Positions 52,747-61,392 of a stretch of 64,000 bases of DNA are shown here, one piece after another. Source of the DNA: SZUA-38 sp965212525 (lineage in GTDB: Bacteria > Pseudomonadota > Gammaproteobacteria > Xanthomonadales > SZUA-38). The stretch covers positions 45,060 to 109,059 of the forward strand of contig CBDBVC010000025.1 of assembly GCA_965212525.1 (NCBI GenBank). The letters run 5' to 3'. Made by a program: the position numbers and the translations under genes. Position 1 is the first letter of the stretch, and each line of letters opens with the position of its first letter. The notes under the pieces were generated by a model, which searched no databases, was not told the origin of the DNA, and saw only the letters and a program-made list of their open reading frames with translations.

Positions 52747-53958
52747 ATGTCCGGGCCCAAGCATCAATTCGAATTGGTCTTCGGCTTCGCTGCGGCGGGA
52801 CATTTCTTGTTTCACGTGCTCGTCGCCCTCTACCTCACCATCGTATTGGTCCTGGAAGCCGATTGGAATCGTTCCTATGACGAGTTGATCTCACTATGGA
52901 CTTACGGCGCCCTGCTACTAGGCCTGGCCGCACCGATTGCAGGCTGGTTCAGCGATCATTGGGGTGCCGGTCGGGTCATGGTGGTCTATTTCATCGGCAT
53001 CGGTGTTGCCACGGTGCTCTGCGGATTTGCGTCGGAACCCATATCGCTCGCGGTCTTCCTGGGTCTGATGGGACTGTTCGGGGCCATCTATCATCCGGTC
53101 GGCACGGCCTGGCTGGTCGCCAACGCGAAGGCGCATGGCAAGGCGATCGGCGCGCTCGGCATTTTCGGCGGTATGGGCACGGCTGTCGCTGCCCTGATTG
53201 CCGGATCGCTGGCCGACCTGGTTTCCTGGCGTGCCGCCTTTATCATCCCGGGCCTGACGGCCTTGGCGGCGGGGCTTTGCTTGTTGACGCTGCTAAGCAA
53301 AGGGCTCATCGACGAACGCAAAAGCGACATCCAGCCGCAACCCGAGCCTAGGCGGAATGACGTTCGCCGCGCCTTTGCCACCTTGGCGGTGACCATGTCT
53401 TTGACCACGGTGATCTACTACGCCTTCACCACCATGCTGCCCAAATGGCTGGGCGAGGAGTTGGGCGGGGTCCTGGACCAGGGCCTCTTGGGCCTGGGTG
53501 CCGTGATCACGGTGGTCTATCTGTTGGGCGCATCTTCCCAGTTGATCGGCGGCCATCTGTCCGATCGGGGCTCTGCCAAGATCGCCTACGTGGCGAGCTA
53601 TGTTCTGAAAGTTGCTGCCCTGGCGGCAGCCTATGCGATAACAGGGTGGCCGGTATTGCTGGCCGCCATCGCCGTGGTTTTCGCTTTCGATGTCGCGGCG
53701 CCCATAGAAAACGTGCTGATCGCCCGCTTCAGTCCCCGTCACCGCCGCGGGCTCGCCTTTGGTATCCGCAACGGCATTGCCGTTGTGTCCGCACCCCTCG
53801 GCGTTCAACTGGTCGCCCGGTTTTACGCGCCTGACAGCGGCTTTCAGGATCTCTTTTTATTGCTCGGCGGCCTGGCCTTTGTCGTGCTGCTCGCCGCATT
53901 GGCTCTGCCGACGGACCGGCCGGCCGCCTCGCGAAGGGATCAGAGTTCGGCGGCATGA
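52747..53958 (+). CDS. MFS transporter
   Basis: 403 residues with about twelve membrane spans. The loop 2-3 signature appears as GWFSDHWGAGRVMV, and its second-half repeat as GHLSDRGSAKIAY. It lies behind the AraC regulator. The substrate is unknown; FAFDVAAPIENVLIARFSP is not diagnostic. The family exchanges or exports small molecules across the inner membrane using the proton gradient. Confidence 0.88.
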   Translation: MSGPKHQFELVFGFAAAGHFLFHVLVALYLTIVLVLEADWNRSYDELISLWTYGALLLGLAAPIAGWFSDHWGAGRVMVVYFIGIGVATVLCGFASEPISLAVFLGLMGLFGAIYHPVGTAWLVANAKAHGKAIGALGIFGGMGTAVAALIAGSLADLVSWRAAFIIPGLTALAAGLCLLTLLSKGLIDERKSDIQPQPEPRRNDVRRAFATLAVTMSLTTVIYYAFTTMLPKWLGEELGGVLDQGLLGLGAVITVVYLLGASSQLIGGHLSDRGSAKIAYVASYVLKVAALAAAYAITGWPVLLAAIAVVFAFDVAAPIENVLIARFSPRHRRGLAFGIRNGIAVVSAPLGVQLVARFYAPDSGFQDLFLLLGGLAFVVLLAALALPTDRPAASRRDQSSAA

Positions 53959-54016
53959 ATAGGGCTGGTAGAGATTTATCGATTCGGTGCGAAAGGATGC
54001 GAGAAGGTCAAGCAGC

Positions 54017-54424
54017 ATGACCGAGGCGGTTTCCCGAATTCACCGGGTGACGTGCCAGGTGCCCCCGGGCCAGGTCGCCAGCTTCGGTCAAATCGCCCTT
54101 GTGTCCGCGGCACCCTCTTCGCATTTGGTTGGTCATGTCATAGCGGACATCGCCTGCGAGAGCGACGTACCTTGGCATCGTGTCGTCAATGGCAACAGTA
54201 CGATTAGTATCCGCCGGAAAGGCGAAGGAGAGATCGAACAGCGCCAAAGGCTTCTTGCCGAAGGGGTAGAGTTCAATAGACGAGGGCGAATAGACTTCAG
54301 TTTGGTTGGCTGGACCGGTCCAAACTGGCAGTGGTTGGAAACCGAGGGCCTCGACGTCGAACACCTGATTCTGATGAGCCGACGGGTTAGCCGTCGAGGG
54401 CCTTGGGTCCGCTGGCGTCTTTGA
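54017..54424 (+). CDS. Alkyltransferase-like protein, MGMT family (second copy in the window)
   Basis: 135 residues from the ATG at 54017; an in-frame start at 53987 has less support. The MGMT DNA-binding helix-turn-helix (VPPGQVASFGQIALVS) is followed by PWHR (52-55), again with Trp in place of the methyl-accepting Cys. The C-terminal 35 residues are unrelated to the copy at 10296. It likely flags alkylated guanines for excision repair. Confidence 0.85.
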   Translation: MTEAVSRIHRVTCQVPPGQVASFGQIALVSAAPSSHLVGHVIADIACESDVPWHRVVNGNSTISIRRKGEGEIEQRQRLLAEGVEFNRRGRIDFSLVGWTGPNWQWLETEGLDVEHLILMSRRVSRRGPWVRWRL

Positions 54425-54475
54425 TCCTTGGCACTCCATAAAGACGCAAGACAGCCCGCCGGGCAGTACAGATCT

Positions 54476-55894
54476 TCAATATACCTCGACCTTGAGGGCT
54501 TGGCGGTCCGTGACGTAGCCGCGCACCATCCCTTCGCTGTTGTAGGCGGCGGCGACGTTGCCTTGGGCGTCGACGGCGATCACACCGCCGCGGCCCTTGG
54601 CTCCGGTAAGCTTTTCATCGATTGCCTTGCGTACCGCTGTTTCGAGCGACAGTCCGCCATGCTCCATGCTGGCAGAGATGTCGTGGGCGATGACATAGCG
54701 CATGAAAAACTCGCCGTGACCGGCGGCGGAAATTGCCGCCGTGGCGTTGTTTGCGTAGGTACCGGCACCGATGATCGGCGAATCGCCGATCCGCCCGGGG
54801 ACCTTCGAGCCGAAACCGCCGGTGGAGGTTGCGGCCGCCAGATTGCCGCAGCGGTCAAGCGCCACGGCGCCGACGGTTCCGTGCTTTTCCGGACCCGGGA
54901 CCGATTCGAAGTGTTTGAAGTTCGCTGTCGAGCGAGGCAGATTGCTCGGGTTGAAGATCGCGTCTAGTTGCCCGTCTTTGCCGATCGTGAAAGATGCCTG
55001 TCCGCCCGGCACGTGATCGATCGTGATCTTCAGGCTGCCGTTCACAATCTCAGCGTCGTAGCGTGCCGCATGGCCGCTTTCGAGATTCCAGCCGGGATTC
55101 ATTCCGCGGCCGAAGATTACGCGCGCACCTTCCGGCGTCACCTCTTCGACGATCAGCAGTGCCGTGATCCCGCCGTTGAACACGCCGCCCCAAATACCCG
55201 AAAAGGCGGCCAGCTCGGCCGGCAACCCCGGATCGGGCGGGGTGATCGAGATATCTTCCGGTAGTGGGATGTCGTTGAAATTGAGCCCCGACAGCCGGAA
55301 GTAGCCGGGCTCCACAATGGCCGCCCGGTTGCGTGCGGCGAAGTTCTCGGCATCGGGACCGACCAGCATCACCTGAGGAGCACGCTGCATCAGCAGCAGG
55401 GCGGCGGTGATCGGGTTCTTGATTGTCTTGGCCGATGCGATGGCGCCGGCGTTCTGCCGCTTGCCATCCATGATCGCGGCGTCCAATTCGACCACGCCGG
55501 CCTTGTTGGCCCAGGCGCCCTGGCCGGCATTGAAAATACCGGAATCCTCCATGGCACGGACCACCGCATGAACCAGATCGACACTTTTGGCCCCTTCCGC
55601 CAGGGCCGGTCCGGCCTCCTCGAGCAACTCGCCTATGAAGGCTGTGCCGCTTTCATAGCTATTGGGTTGCCGCGCCGTACCGCCATGAATGGCGAGCGCG
55701 TATGGCTGAGGATTTTTGCATCGACCGACCCTCAGGTCGTCGCCCAGCAAATTCTCCGCCTGTGCCGTTGCCGGCAACACGATGACAAGAACAAGGCTGA
55801 TCAGAAGCTTAAAGAAAGTAGGGATTGCTCGGTCGAGCCTAGGTCCATTCCACATGCGAGCCTCCAATTCATGGATCAACGTCATTGGGAACAC
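54476..55894 (-). CDS. Exported isoaspartyl peptidase/L-asparaginase (Ntn type) with an inserted domain
   Basis: 472 residues; relatives have about 310-340. A leader (about 26-46, LLISLVLVIVLPATAQA) indicates export; the ATG for residue 14 may be the true start. The alpha part has YALAIHGGT and NAGQGAWANKAGVVELDAAIMDG. The self-cleavage site is HGT340VGAVALD, Thr being the nucleophile, with GDSPIIGAGTYANN downstream. Between them, residues about 215-328 form an extra beta-rich domain (FSGIWGGVFNGGITALLIVEEV ... FGRGMNPGWNL). The enzyme would release isoaspartyl residues or ammonia from asparagine. Confidence 0.88.
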   Translation of the reverse strand: MFPMTLIHELEARMWNGPRLDRAIPTFFKLLISLVLVIVLPATAQAENLLGDDLRVGRCKNPQPYALAIHGGTARQPNSYESGTAFIGELLEEAGPALAEGAKSVDLVHAVVRAMEDSGIFNAGQGAWANKAGVVELDAAIMDGKRQNAGAIASAKTIKNPITAALLLMQRAPQVMLVGPDAENFAARNRAAIVEPGYFRLSGLNFNDIPLPEDISITPPDPGLPAELAAFSGIWGGVFNGGITALLIVEEVTPEGARVIFGRGMNPGWNLESGHAARYDAEIVNGSLKITIDHVPGGQASFTIGKDGQLDAIFNPSNLPRSTANFKHFESVPGPEKHGTVGAVALDRCGNLAAATSTGGFGSKVPGRIGDSPIIGAGTYANNATAAISAAGHGEFFMRYVIAHDISASMEHGGLSLETAVRKAIDEKLTGAKGRGGVIAVDAQGNVAAAYNSEGMVRGYVTDRQALKVEVY

Positions 55895-55960
55895 CTGTGC
55901 CGATGATAACCGACAGTCCGCTGTCTTGTGAAATCACGGATCGGACATCGGTTTGGTCCG

Positions 55961-56425
55961 TCACACCGGGAGCGTCTTTCGATCGGTGATCTCTTCCATC
56001 ACGACATAGGAATGGGTCTGCTGCACGCCGGGCAGCCGGCCGAGCTGATCGCCCAGGACGTTGCGGTAGTGGGTGATGTCCGACGTGCGCGCCAGGATCA
56101 GATAGTCGAAGTTCCCGGCGACCATGTAGCAGATCTGAACTTCGGGGATGCGCCGAACCGCCTCGTTGAACAGTTCCAGGGAATTGTCACTGGTCTGGTT
56201 CAGCGTCACCAGCACGACAATGACGAATCCGGCGCCCAGCAACTCAGGCTCGAGCTCCGCCCGATAGCCCTTGATCACGCCGTCGCGTTCCATGCGCCGC
56301 ACTCTTTCGGCGCAGGGTGTTTTTGTCAGGTTGATTCGGTCGGCCAGCTCAACAATAGGTATGCGGCCATGCTCCTGCAGCTCGTTCAGGATGCGCCGGT
56401 CGGTTCGATCAAGATTTTTCTTCAT
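55961..56425 (-). CDS. Lrp/AsnC-family regulator
   Basis: 154 residues. The N-terminal helix-turn-helix reads DRTDRRILNELQEHGRIPIVELADRINLTKTPCAERVRRMERDGVIKGY; the RAM sensor domain (VLVTLNQTSDNSLELFNEAV, then CYMVAGNFDYLILARTSDI) follows. Such octameric regulators respond to amino acids. The neighbours, an asparaginase and an amino acid symporter, make amino acid control plausible. The 224 bases to the next gene are AT-rich and probably carry the promoters. Confidence 0.92.
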   Translation of the reverse strand: MKKNLDRTDRRILNELQEHGRIPIVELADRINLTKTPCAERVRRMERDGVIKGYRAELEPELLGAGFVIVVLVTLNQTSDNSLELFNEAVRRIPEVQICYMVAGNFDYLILARTSDITHYRNVLGDQLGRLPGVQQTHSYVVMEEITDRKTLPV

Positions 56426-56649
56426 CCAGTCGTATTTCCTATGTATGCGGATTTTATAGGTTATATCACTGGATTTTAATCTAATTTGGAGCCACTTACT
56501 AGGAAGAATGTCTATAATAGCAGGTGGAAGGTGTTTCGTTTAACTACTTGCTGTGCTTTCGCCCGAAGCCTGAACCGGCAATTGGAGATTTGCCGGTTGA
56601 GCCTTCCGTTAGGTAGGGTGGAATGACAGCAACATTGGGAGGATATGAA

Positions 56650-57081
56650 ATGACCGACACTTATGTGGTCGGCTTCGATGGCTCGGAATCGTCGGATCGC
56701 GCAGTTGCGTTCGCGGCCGCCCTTGCCAAGCCAGCCGACGCAGAACTGCATTTGGTACATGTGCTTGAGTGGTCGCCTTACAGCTTCCACACACCCGAGG
56801 AACTGGCCGAACGCCACAAGCGGCGCGAACAGGAACTGGATCGTGCCAACGCCGTTCTTAAACCGGCCATGGACAATCTGAAAAAGGCCGGCATCAAGAC
56901 CAGTGGCGAGGCTCGCCACGGCGACGCCGGCGACCTTCTTTGCGAAATCGCCAAGGATCTGGGGGCGACCCAGATCGTTGTCGGGCGCAAGGGCGGATCC
57001 GGGCTCGCCGGCCGGCTGCTCGGCAGCCTTGCAATCACCTTGGCACAGGCGTCGCCTGTACCGCTGACCATCGTGCCTTAA
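56650..57081 (+). CDS. Universal stress protein (UspA family)
   Basis: 143 residues from the ATG at 56650, with GGGAGGA ten bases upstream; an in-frame ATG at 56623 lacks this. The fold begins TYVVGFDGSESSDRAVAFAAAL, and the ATP-binding box is VVGRKGGSGLAGRLLGSLA near the C terminus (G-2x-G-9x-G-S). Usp proteins bind ATP and aid survival under stress. It lies 50 bases before the symporter gene and is likely co-transcribed; Usp genes often sit with transporters. Confidence 0.9.
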   Translation: MTDTYVVGFDGSESSDRAVAFAAALAKPADAELHLVHVLEWSPYSFHTPEELAERHKRREQELDRANAVLKPAMDNLKKAGIKTSGEARHGDAGDLLCEIAKDLGATQIVVGRKGGSGLAGRLLGSLAITLAQASPVPLTIVP

Positions 57082-57131
57082 GCGTCACGCAATCGGCTTC
57101 AACGAAGCCGAACCAAAACTAGGGGGAACAA

Positions 57132-58632
57132 ATGTTAAAACGAATTATCGGGGCCGGCCTCTGCCTGCCCTTGATGACCAGCGTTGCATATGCCCAAGGC
57201 GACATCGATCAGGCGATCAGCGACGCGATCGCGCCGATCGTCAATCCGATCGTGAATACCGTCTTCTATTCGGTTCCGCTCTTCGGCACCAATTTCCCAT
57301 TGATTGTGGGCTGGCTGGTCGTCGCGGCCGTTGTCTTCACCCTGTATTTCGGGTTTATCCAATTTCGCGGCTTCAAGCACTCCATCGAGCTGGTCCGCGG
57401 AGACTATCTCGATCCCAAGGACGCCGGTGAGGTCACGCCGTTTCAGGCCCTCGCCACGGCGCTGTCGGGTACTGTTGGCCTCGGCAATATCGCCGGTGTC
57501 GGCGTCGCCGTCTATCTCGGCGGTCCGGGTGCCACTTTCTGGATGATATTGGCCGGGCTTCTGGGCATGGCCTCCAAGTTCACCGAATGCGTACTCGGTG
57601 TGCGCTACCGCAATGAATATGCGGACGGCACCGTGTCGGGCGGGCCTATGTACTACCTGTCCAAAGGTCTGTCGGAAGACGGCAAGGCTGCGTTCGGCAA
57701 GTTCCTGGCGATCTTCTTTTCGATCTGTTGTATCGGCGGAGCGCTGGGCGGCGGCAACATGTTCCAGGCCAACCAGTCCTTTGTGCAGATCTCCAGCATT
57801 ATTCCCTTCTTCGAAGGCAAGGGCTGGCTCTTCGGGTTGATCATGGCCGTCCTCGTTGGCGTCGTCATTATTGGCGGCATCAAGTCGATTGCGCCGGGTT
57901 ACCGAAAAAGTCGTGCCCGGCATGGCGGTGATCTATGTCGGCGCGGCCTTGATCATCATCGGCATGAACTACGATGCGATCCCCTCCGCAATCAGCGCCA
58001 TCTTCACGGGGGCCTTCGCGCCGACCGCCGTTGCCGGTGGTATGATCGGTGCCCTGATCCAAGGCTTCAAGCGTGCCGCCTTTTCTAACGAGGCCGGCAT
58101 CGGTTCGGCCTCGATCGCACACTCGGCGGTGCAGACCAAACACCCCGTCACCGAAGGTTATGTCGCCCTGCTCGAGCCCTTCATCGACACGGTAGTGATC
58201 TGCACCATGACATCCCTGGTCATCACCATCACCGGATCATGGGTGCCCGACAGCGGTGTTACGGGTATCTCGCTGACCTCCCAGGCCTTCGAAGCCAACT
58301 TTGCCGGCTTCGGTTACATACTCGCCATCGCAGCGGTGCTGTTCGCCTTCTCGACCATGATTTCTTGGTCCTACTACGGCCTGAAGGCCTGGACCTACAT
58401 GTTCGGCGAAGGCAAGGCCAAGGAGATTATCTTCAAGCTCATCTTTTGCGTCTTCGTCGTCATCGGTGCGTCGATGAGCCTGGGCCCGGTGATCGACTTC
58501 TCCGATGCGATGATCTTTGCCATGGCCATCGCCAACATCATCGGCCTCTATATGCTGATGCCGAAGGTCAAGGCGCTGCTGGCCGACTACCACGAAAAGC
58601 TGGCAAGCGGTGAAATCAAGAAAATGAAGTAG
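57132..58632 (+). CDS. Sodium:alanine/glycine symporter (AGCS family), one frameshift
   Basis: About 500 residues once corrected. Family landmarks: FIQFRGFKHSIELVRGDY, TPFQALATALSGTVGLGNIAGVGVAV, KFTECVLGVRYRNE, GGPMYYL, then after the break AAFSNEAGIGSASIAHSAVQT and FAFSTMISWSYYGLKAWTYMFG. A base inserted at about 57893-57897 splits GGIKSIA from RVTEKVVPGMA. It imports alanine or glycine with sodium. The N terminus has a signal-like segment ending YAQ before the first span, as in longer AGCS members. Operon with the Usp gene; terminator follows. Confidence 0.9.
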
Positions 58633-58646
58633 CAACACTGACGAGG

Positions 58647-58684
58647 ATCCCGGCTCGGCTTGATAAGCCGGCCGGGATTTTTTT
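58647..58684 (+). terminator. Rho-independent terminator of the symporter unit
   Basis: ATCCCGG (58647-58653) pairs with CCGGGAT (58672-58678), with an inner CGGCTT/AAGCCG stem, followed by a run of seven T (58678-58684). It lies 15 bases after the stop. Confidence 0.92.
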
Positions 58685-58818
58685 GTTTCATCGGACCTAT
58701 CTGGGAAATTCGCTCACTGGCCAATTGCACTTAATCGGCGAAGATCGGTCGAGTTGGGCGCCAGTGCCGACGTCGTAAAGGCGTTTCATAACCTCAGCAT
58801 GAACCTCGACGCCGAGGA

Positions 58819-59812
58819 TCAGGATTGTGCCTTGGCACGCGGGTGAGCGCGGTCGTAGACCTTCAGCAGCCCCGCGCTGTCGACCGCGGTGTACCGCTGG
58901 GTGGTCGAGAGCGAAGCGTGGCCGAGCAATTCCTGGATTGCCCGCAGGTCGCCGCCGCCGGCCAGCAGGTGGGTGGCGAAGGAGTGGCGCAGGGCGTGGG
59001 GCGTGGCGCTGTCCGGCAGGCCCAGCAGGCCGCGCAACTCCTGGACCCGCAGCTGGATCTGACGCGGACTCAAGGCGCCGCCGCGTTTGCCGCGAAAGAG
59101 CGGCCCCTCCGGCGGCAGGGAATGAGGGCAGGCGGCGATATAGTCCTGCACCGCCTCGACCAGGAGCGGCAGCAAGGGTACGCCGCGCTGCTTGTTTCCC
59201 TTGCCGGTGATCAGAAGCGCCTCCTGGCCGGGCTTTGGTGCTTCGGCACGGGTCAGCGATAAGGCTTCACCGATCCGCAGGGCCGGCGCCGTAAAGCAGA
59301 AGCAGGACGGCGGTATCGCGCTTGCCGATCCAGCTTTCTCGCGCCAGCTCGGCGGTCATTGCCACGGCTGCACTGGCCTCTGGAACGGTCAGGGCCTTGG
59401 GCAGGCTCTGATCCTTGCGCGGTCCGCGAATAGCCGCCAAGGCCGCGTTCTCTACCTGTCCGGTCTTGGCCAGCCAGCGGAAAAAGCCGCGCACCACGGA
59501 TAGCGCCCGGTTCGTCGAACTTGGGCTCAAACCGGTCGCCACCCGCGAGGCCAGCCAGGCCCGGAAGTCCGGCGGGGTCAGCGCGGCAAGCTGCGGCAGG
59601 CCGGTAATCTCGCCGCGATGCTCGGATAGAAAGTTGATGAATGCGCCAAGGTCGCGGCCATAGGCACCGCAGCTATGGGGTGAGAAGCGCCGTTCCAGGG
59701 CAAGCCAGGCATGCCAGGCCGTCACCGCATCGCGGAGTTCTGTTGTCGCGATCAGGTCGCGCGGCAAGCTGGCTTTGGTCGGCGCCTTTAGCGCGGGGTC
59801 AGGTCGAGCCAT
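58819..59812 (-). CDS. xerC: Tyrosine recombinase XerC, one frameshift
   Basis: About 330 residues once corrected (994 bases, one extra). The N-terminal SAM-like domain reads WLALERRFSPHSCGAYGRDLGAFINFL. The catalytic set follows: Arg in GLRIGEALSL (after the break), Lys in ITGKGNKQR, HALRHSFATHLL and LLGHASLSTTQRYTAVD with the nucleophilic Tyr. The break is an extra C near 59283, splitting LLYGAG from LRIGEAL. With XerD it resolves chromosome dimers at dif. Its overlap with DUF484, a common partner, supports XerC over other recombinases. Confidence 0.9.
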
Positions 59813-60543
59813 GATCTGAAGGTGCTCTCAACCACCCGGGCGACGAAGCCCAGGAGTTCGGTGCCCTGGCCGCGGTTGAACTGATCGGTCTTCCGGGACC
59901 CCAGGGCGAGCAGCGCCCTTGGCGTCTCCTGGCTGATGTTAAGCCGGATCAGCGCTTGCGAGGTCACAAGGCCGGACCCCGCGCCGAAAATCACCGGATC
60001 GCCTTCGGTCTCGTCATCCAACAGAATATTGCCGCTCGGCCCGAAGATGGATTCCAGGTGACCGGCGGGCAGGGGCACGATACCGCGCGGCGGCGGTTGC
60101 TTGGCAAAGGTCTCGTCGCTCTGCTCCACGCCGATGACGATGAGGTCGAGGTCCAGAATGACCGCCAGGTCGGTGGTGATGGCCTCGATAAACTGCTCAA
60201 AGCTGCGTGCGTCGAGCAAGGCCAGGACGGCGCGGTGAACGCGCTCCTGAATGGCCTGGTTGCTGCGCCCGATGGCCAGCAATTCGTCGCGCAGGCCGGT
60301 AATACGCTCCAATTCGGAGCGCTGACGCTTCACCATGGCCTGCTGCAGGTCGATGACGCCGTTGCCTTGGTCGCGCAGCGGCGGCTCCAGCCCATCCAGG
60401 ATCGCCGGGTTCTCGATGAAGAACTCGGGATGACGGCGCAGGTAGGCGGCGACCTGTTCGGCCGTCGCCTCGGGCATTGCGGTCTTCTTGGCCGTGGGCG
60501 CCTTCTTGCTTTTCTTCGGTGCGAGGTCGCTGGACTTCGGCAT
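59788..60543 (-). CDS. DUF484 family protein
   Basis: 251 residues. A Lys/Ala-rich N terminus (1-25) is followed by VAAYLRRHPEFFIENPAILDGL, the family's opening motif, a helical linker and a GAF-like domain (VILDLDLIVIGVEQ ... FGAGSGLVTSQALIRL ... RALLALGSRK). It often precedes xerC, as here, with 25 bases of overlap. Its role is not known; a helper in chromosome segregation is guessed from the pairing. Confidence 0.88.
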   Translation of the reverse strand: MPKSSDLAPKKSKKAPTAKKTAMPEATAEQVAAYLRRHPEFFIENPAILDGLEPPLRDQGNGVIDLQQAMVKRQRSELERITGLRDELLAIGRSNQAIQERVHRAVLALLDARSFEQFIEAITTDLAVILDLDLIVIGVEQSDETFAKQPPPRGIVPLPAGHLESIFGPSGNILLDDETEGDPVIFGAGSGLVTSQALIRLNISQETPRALLALGSRKTDQFNRGQGTELLGFVARVVESTFRSWLDLTPR

Positions 60544-60565
60544 GATTTAGGGCAACCTCATCCTG

Positions 60566-61252
60566 TTACTCCGCGGCCTGGCTGCCGTCCTTGGGGTCCA
60601 GGATCGACTGTCCCGTCGTCTCCCAGTCCTTGAGGAAGGCGTCCAGGCCTTTGTCGGTGAGCGGGTGCTTATACATTTGGCGCAGCACCGCCGGCGGTAT
60701 GGTCGCCACATGAGCTCCCATCTTGGCGGCTTCGACCACGTGGGCCGCGTTGCGCACCGAGGCAACCAGGACCTCGGTTTCTATCGACGGATAGGCATCG
60801 TAGATTTCGACGATATCAGCGATCAATTCCAAGCCGTCCTGGCCGATATCGTCCAGCCGGCCAACAAAGGGCGAGATGTAGCTGGCCCCGGCCTTGGCCG
60901 CCAAAAGCGCCTGGGCCGCCGAAAAGCAGAGAGTCACGTTCACCGGGATGCCCTCGTCGCTGAAGGCCTTGCAGGCTTTCAGGCCGTCCGGCGTCAAGGG
61001 GACCTTGATCACGATGTTTTTCGCCAGTTTGGCCAGTGCACGGCCCTCGGCCAGCATGGTCTCCAGGTTCGTGGCCGTGACCTCGGCCGAAACCGGCCCT
61101 GGCACGATCGCGCAGATTTCGCGCAGCACCTCGAAGAAATCGCGGCCGGACTTGGCGACCAGCGAGGGATTGGTGGTAATGCCGTCAACCAGGCCGGTTG
61201 CCGCGAGATCGCGGATTTCCGCCACATCTGCCGTATCGATAAAGAAACGCAT
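60566..61252 (-). CDS. Fructose-6-phosphate aldolase / transaldolase-like protein
   Basis: 228 residues, the short class of transaldolase. It starts MRFFIDTADVAEIRDL; the Schiff-base lysine is K83 in NIVIKVPLT, and GITTNPSLVAKSGRDF and SPFVGRLDDIG are family boxes. It transfers or releases dihydroxyacetone from sugar phosphates in the pentose phosphate route. Members are called either Tal or Fsa and sequence alone does not settle which. The C terminus is a few residues longer than usual. It is 22 bases above the DUF484 gene. Confidence 0.9.
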   Translation of the reverse strand: MRFFIDTADVAEIRDLAATGLVDGITTNPSLVAKSGRDFFEVLREICAIVPGPVSAEVTATNLETMLAEGRALAKLAKNIVIKVPLTPDGLKACKAFSDEGIPVNVTLCFSAAQALLAAKAGASYISPFVGRLDDIGQDGLELIADIVEIYDAYPSIETEVLVASVRNAAHVVEAAKMGAHVATIPPAVLRQMYKHPLTDKGLDAFLKDWETTGQSILDPKDGSQAAE

Positions 61253-61392
61253 CGTTCTTCAGTCCGCCTTTCTTTTGCCGGCCCTTGTCTTGCGCCGGGG
61301 TTATAGAGGGCGCACGATTCCGCGAATCGGCCGCCTGCCCTATGCTCGGCGGGTGATAGTCCTTCGAAGGCCCGCCGTCCAGAGTGTAACCG

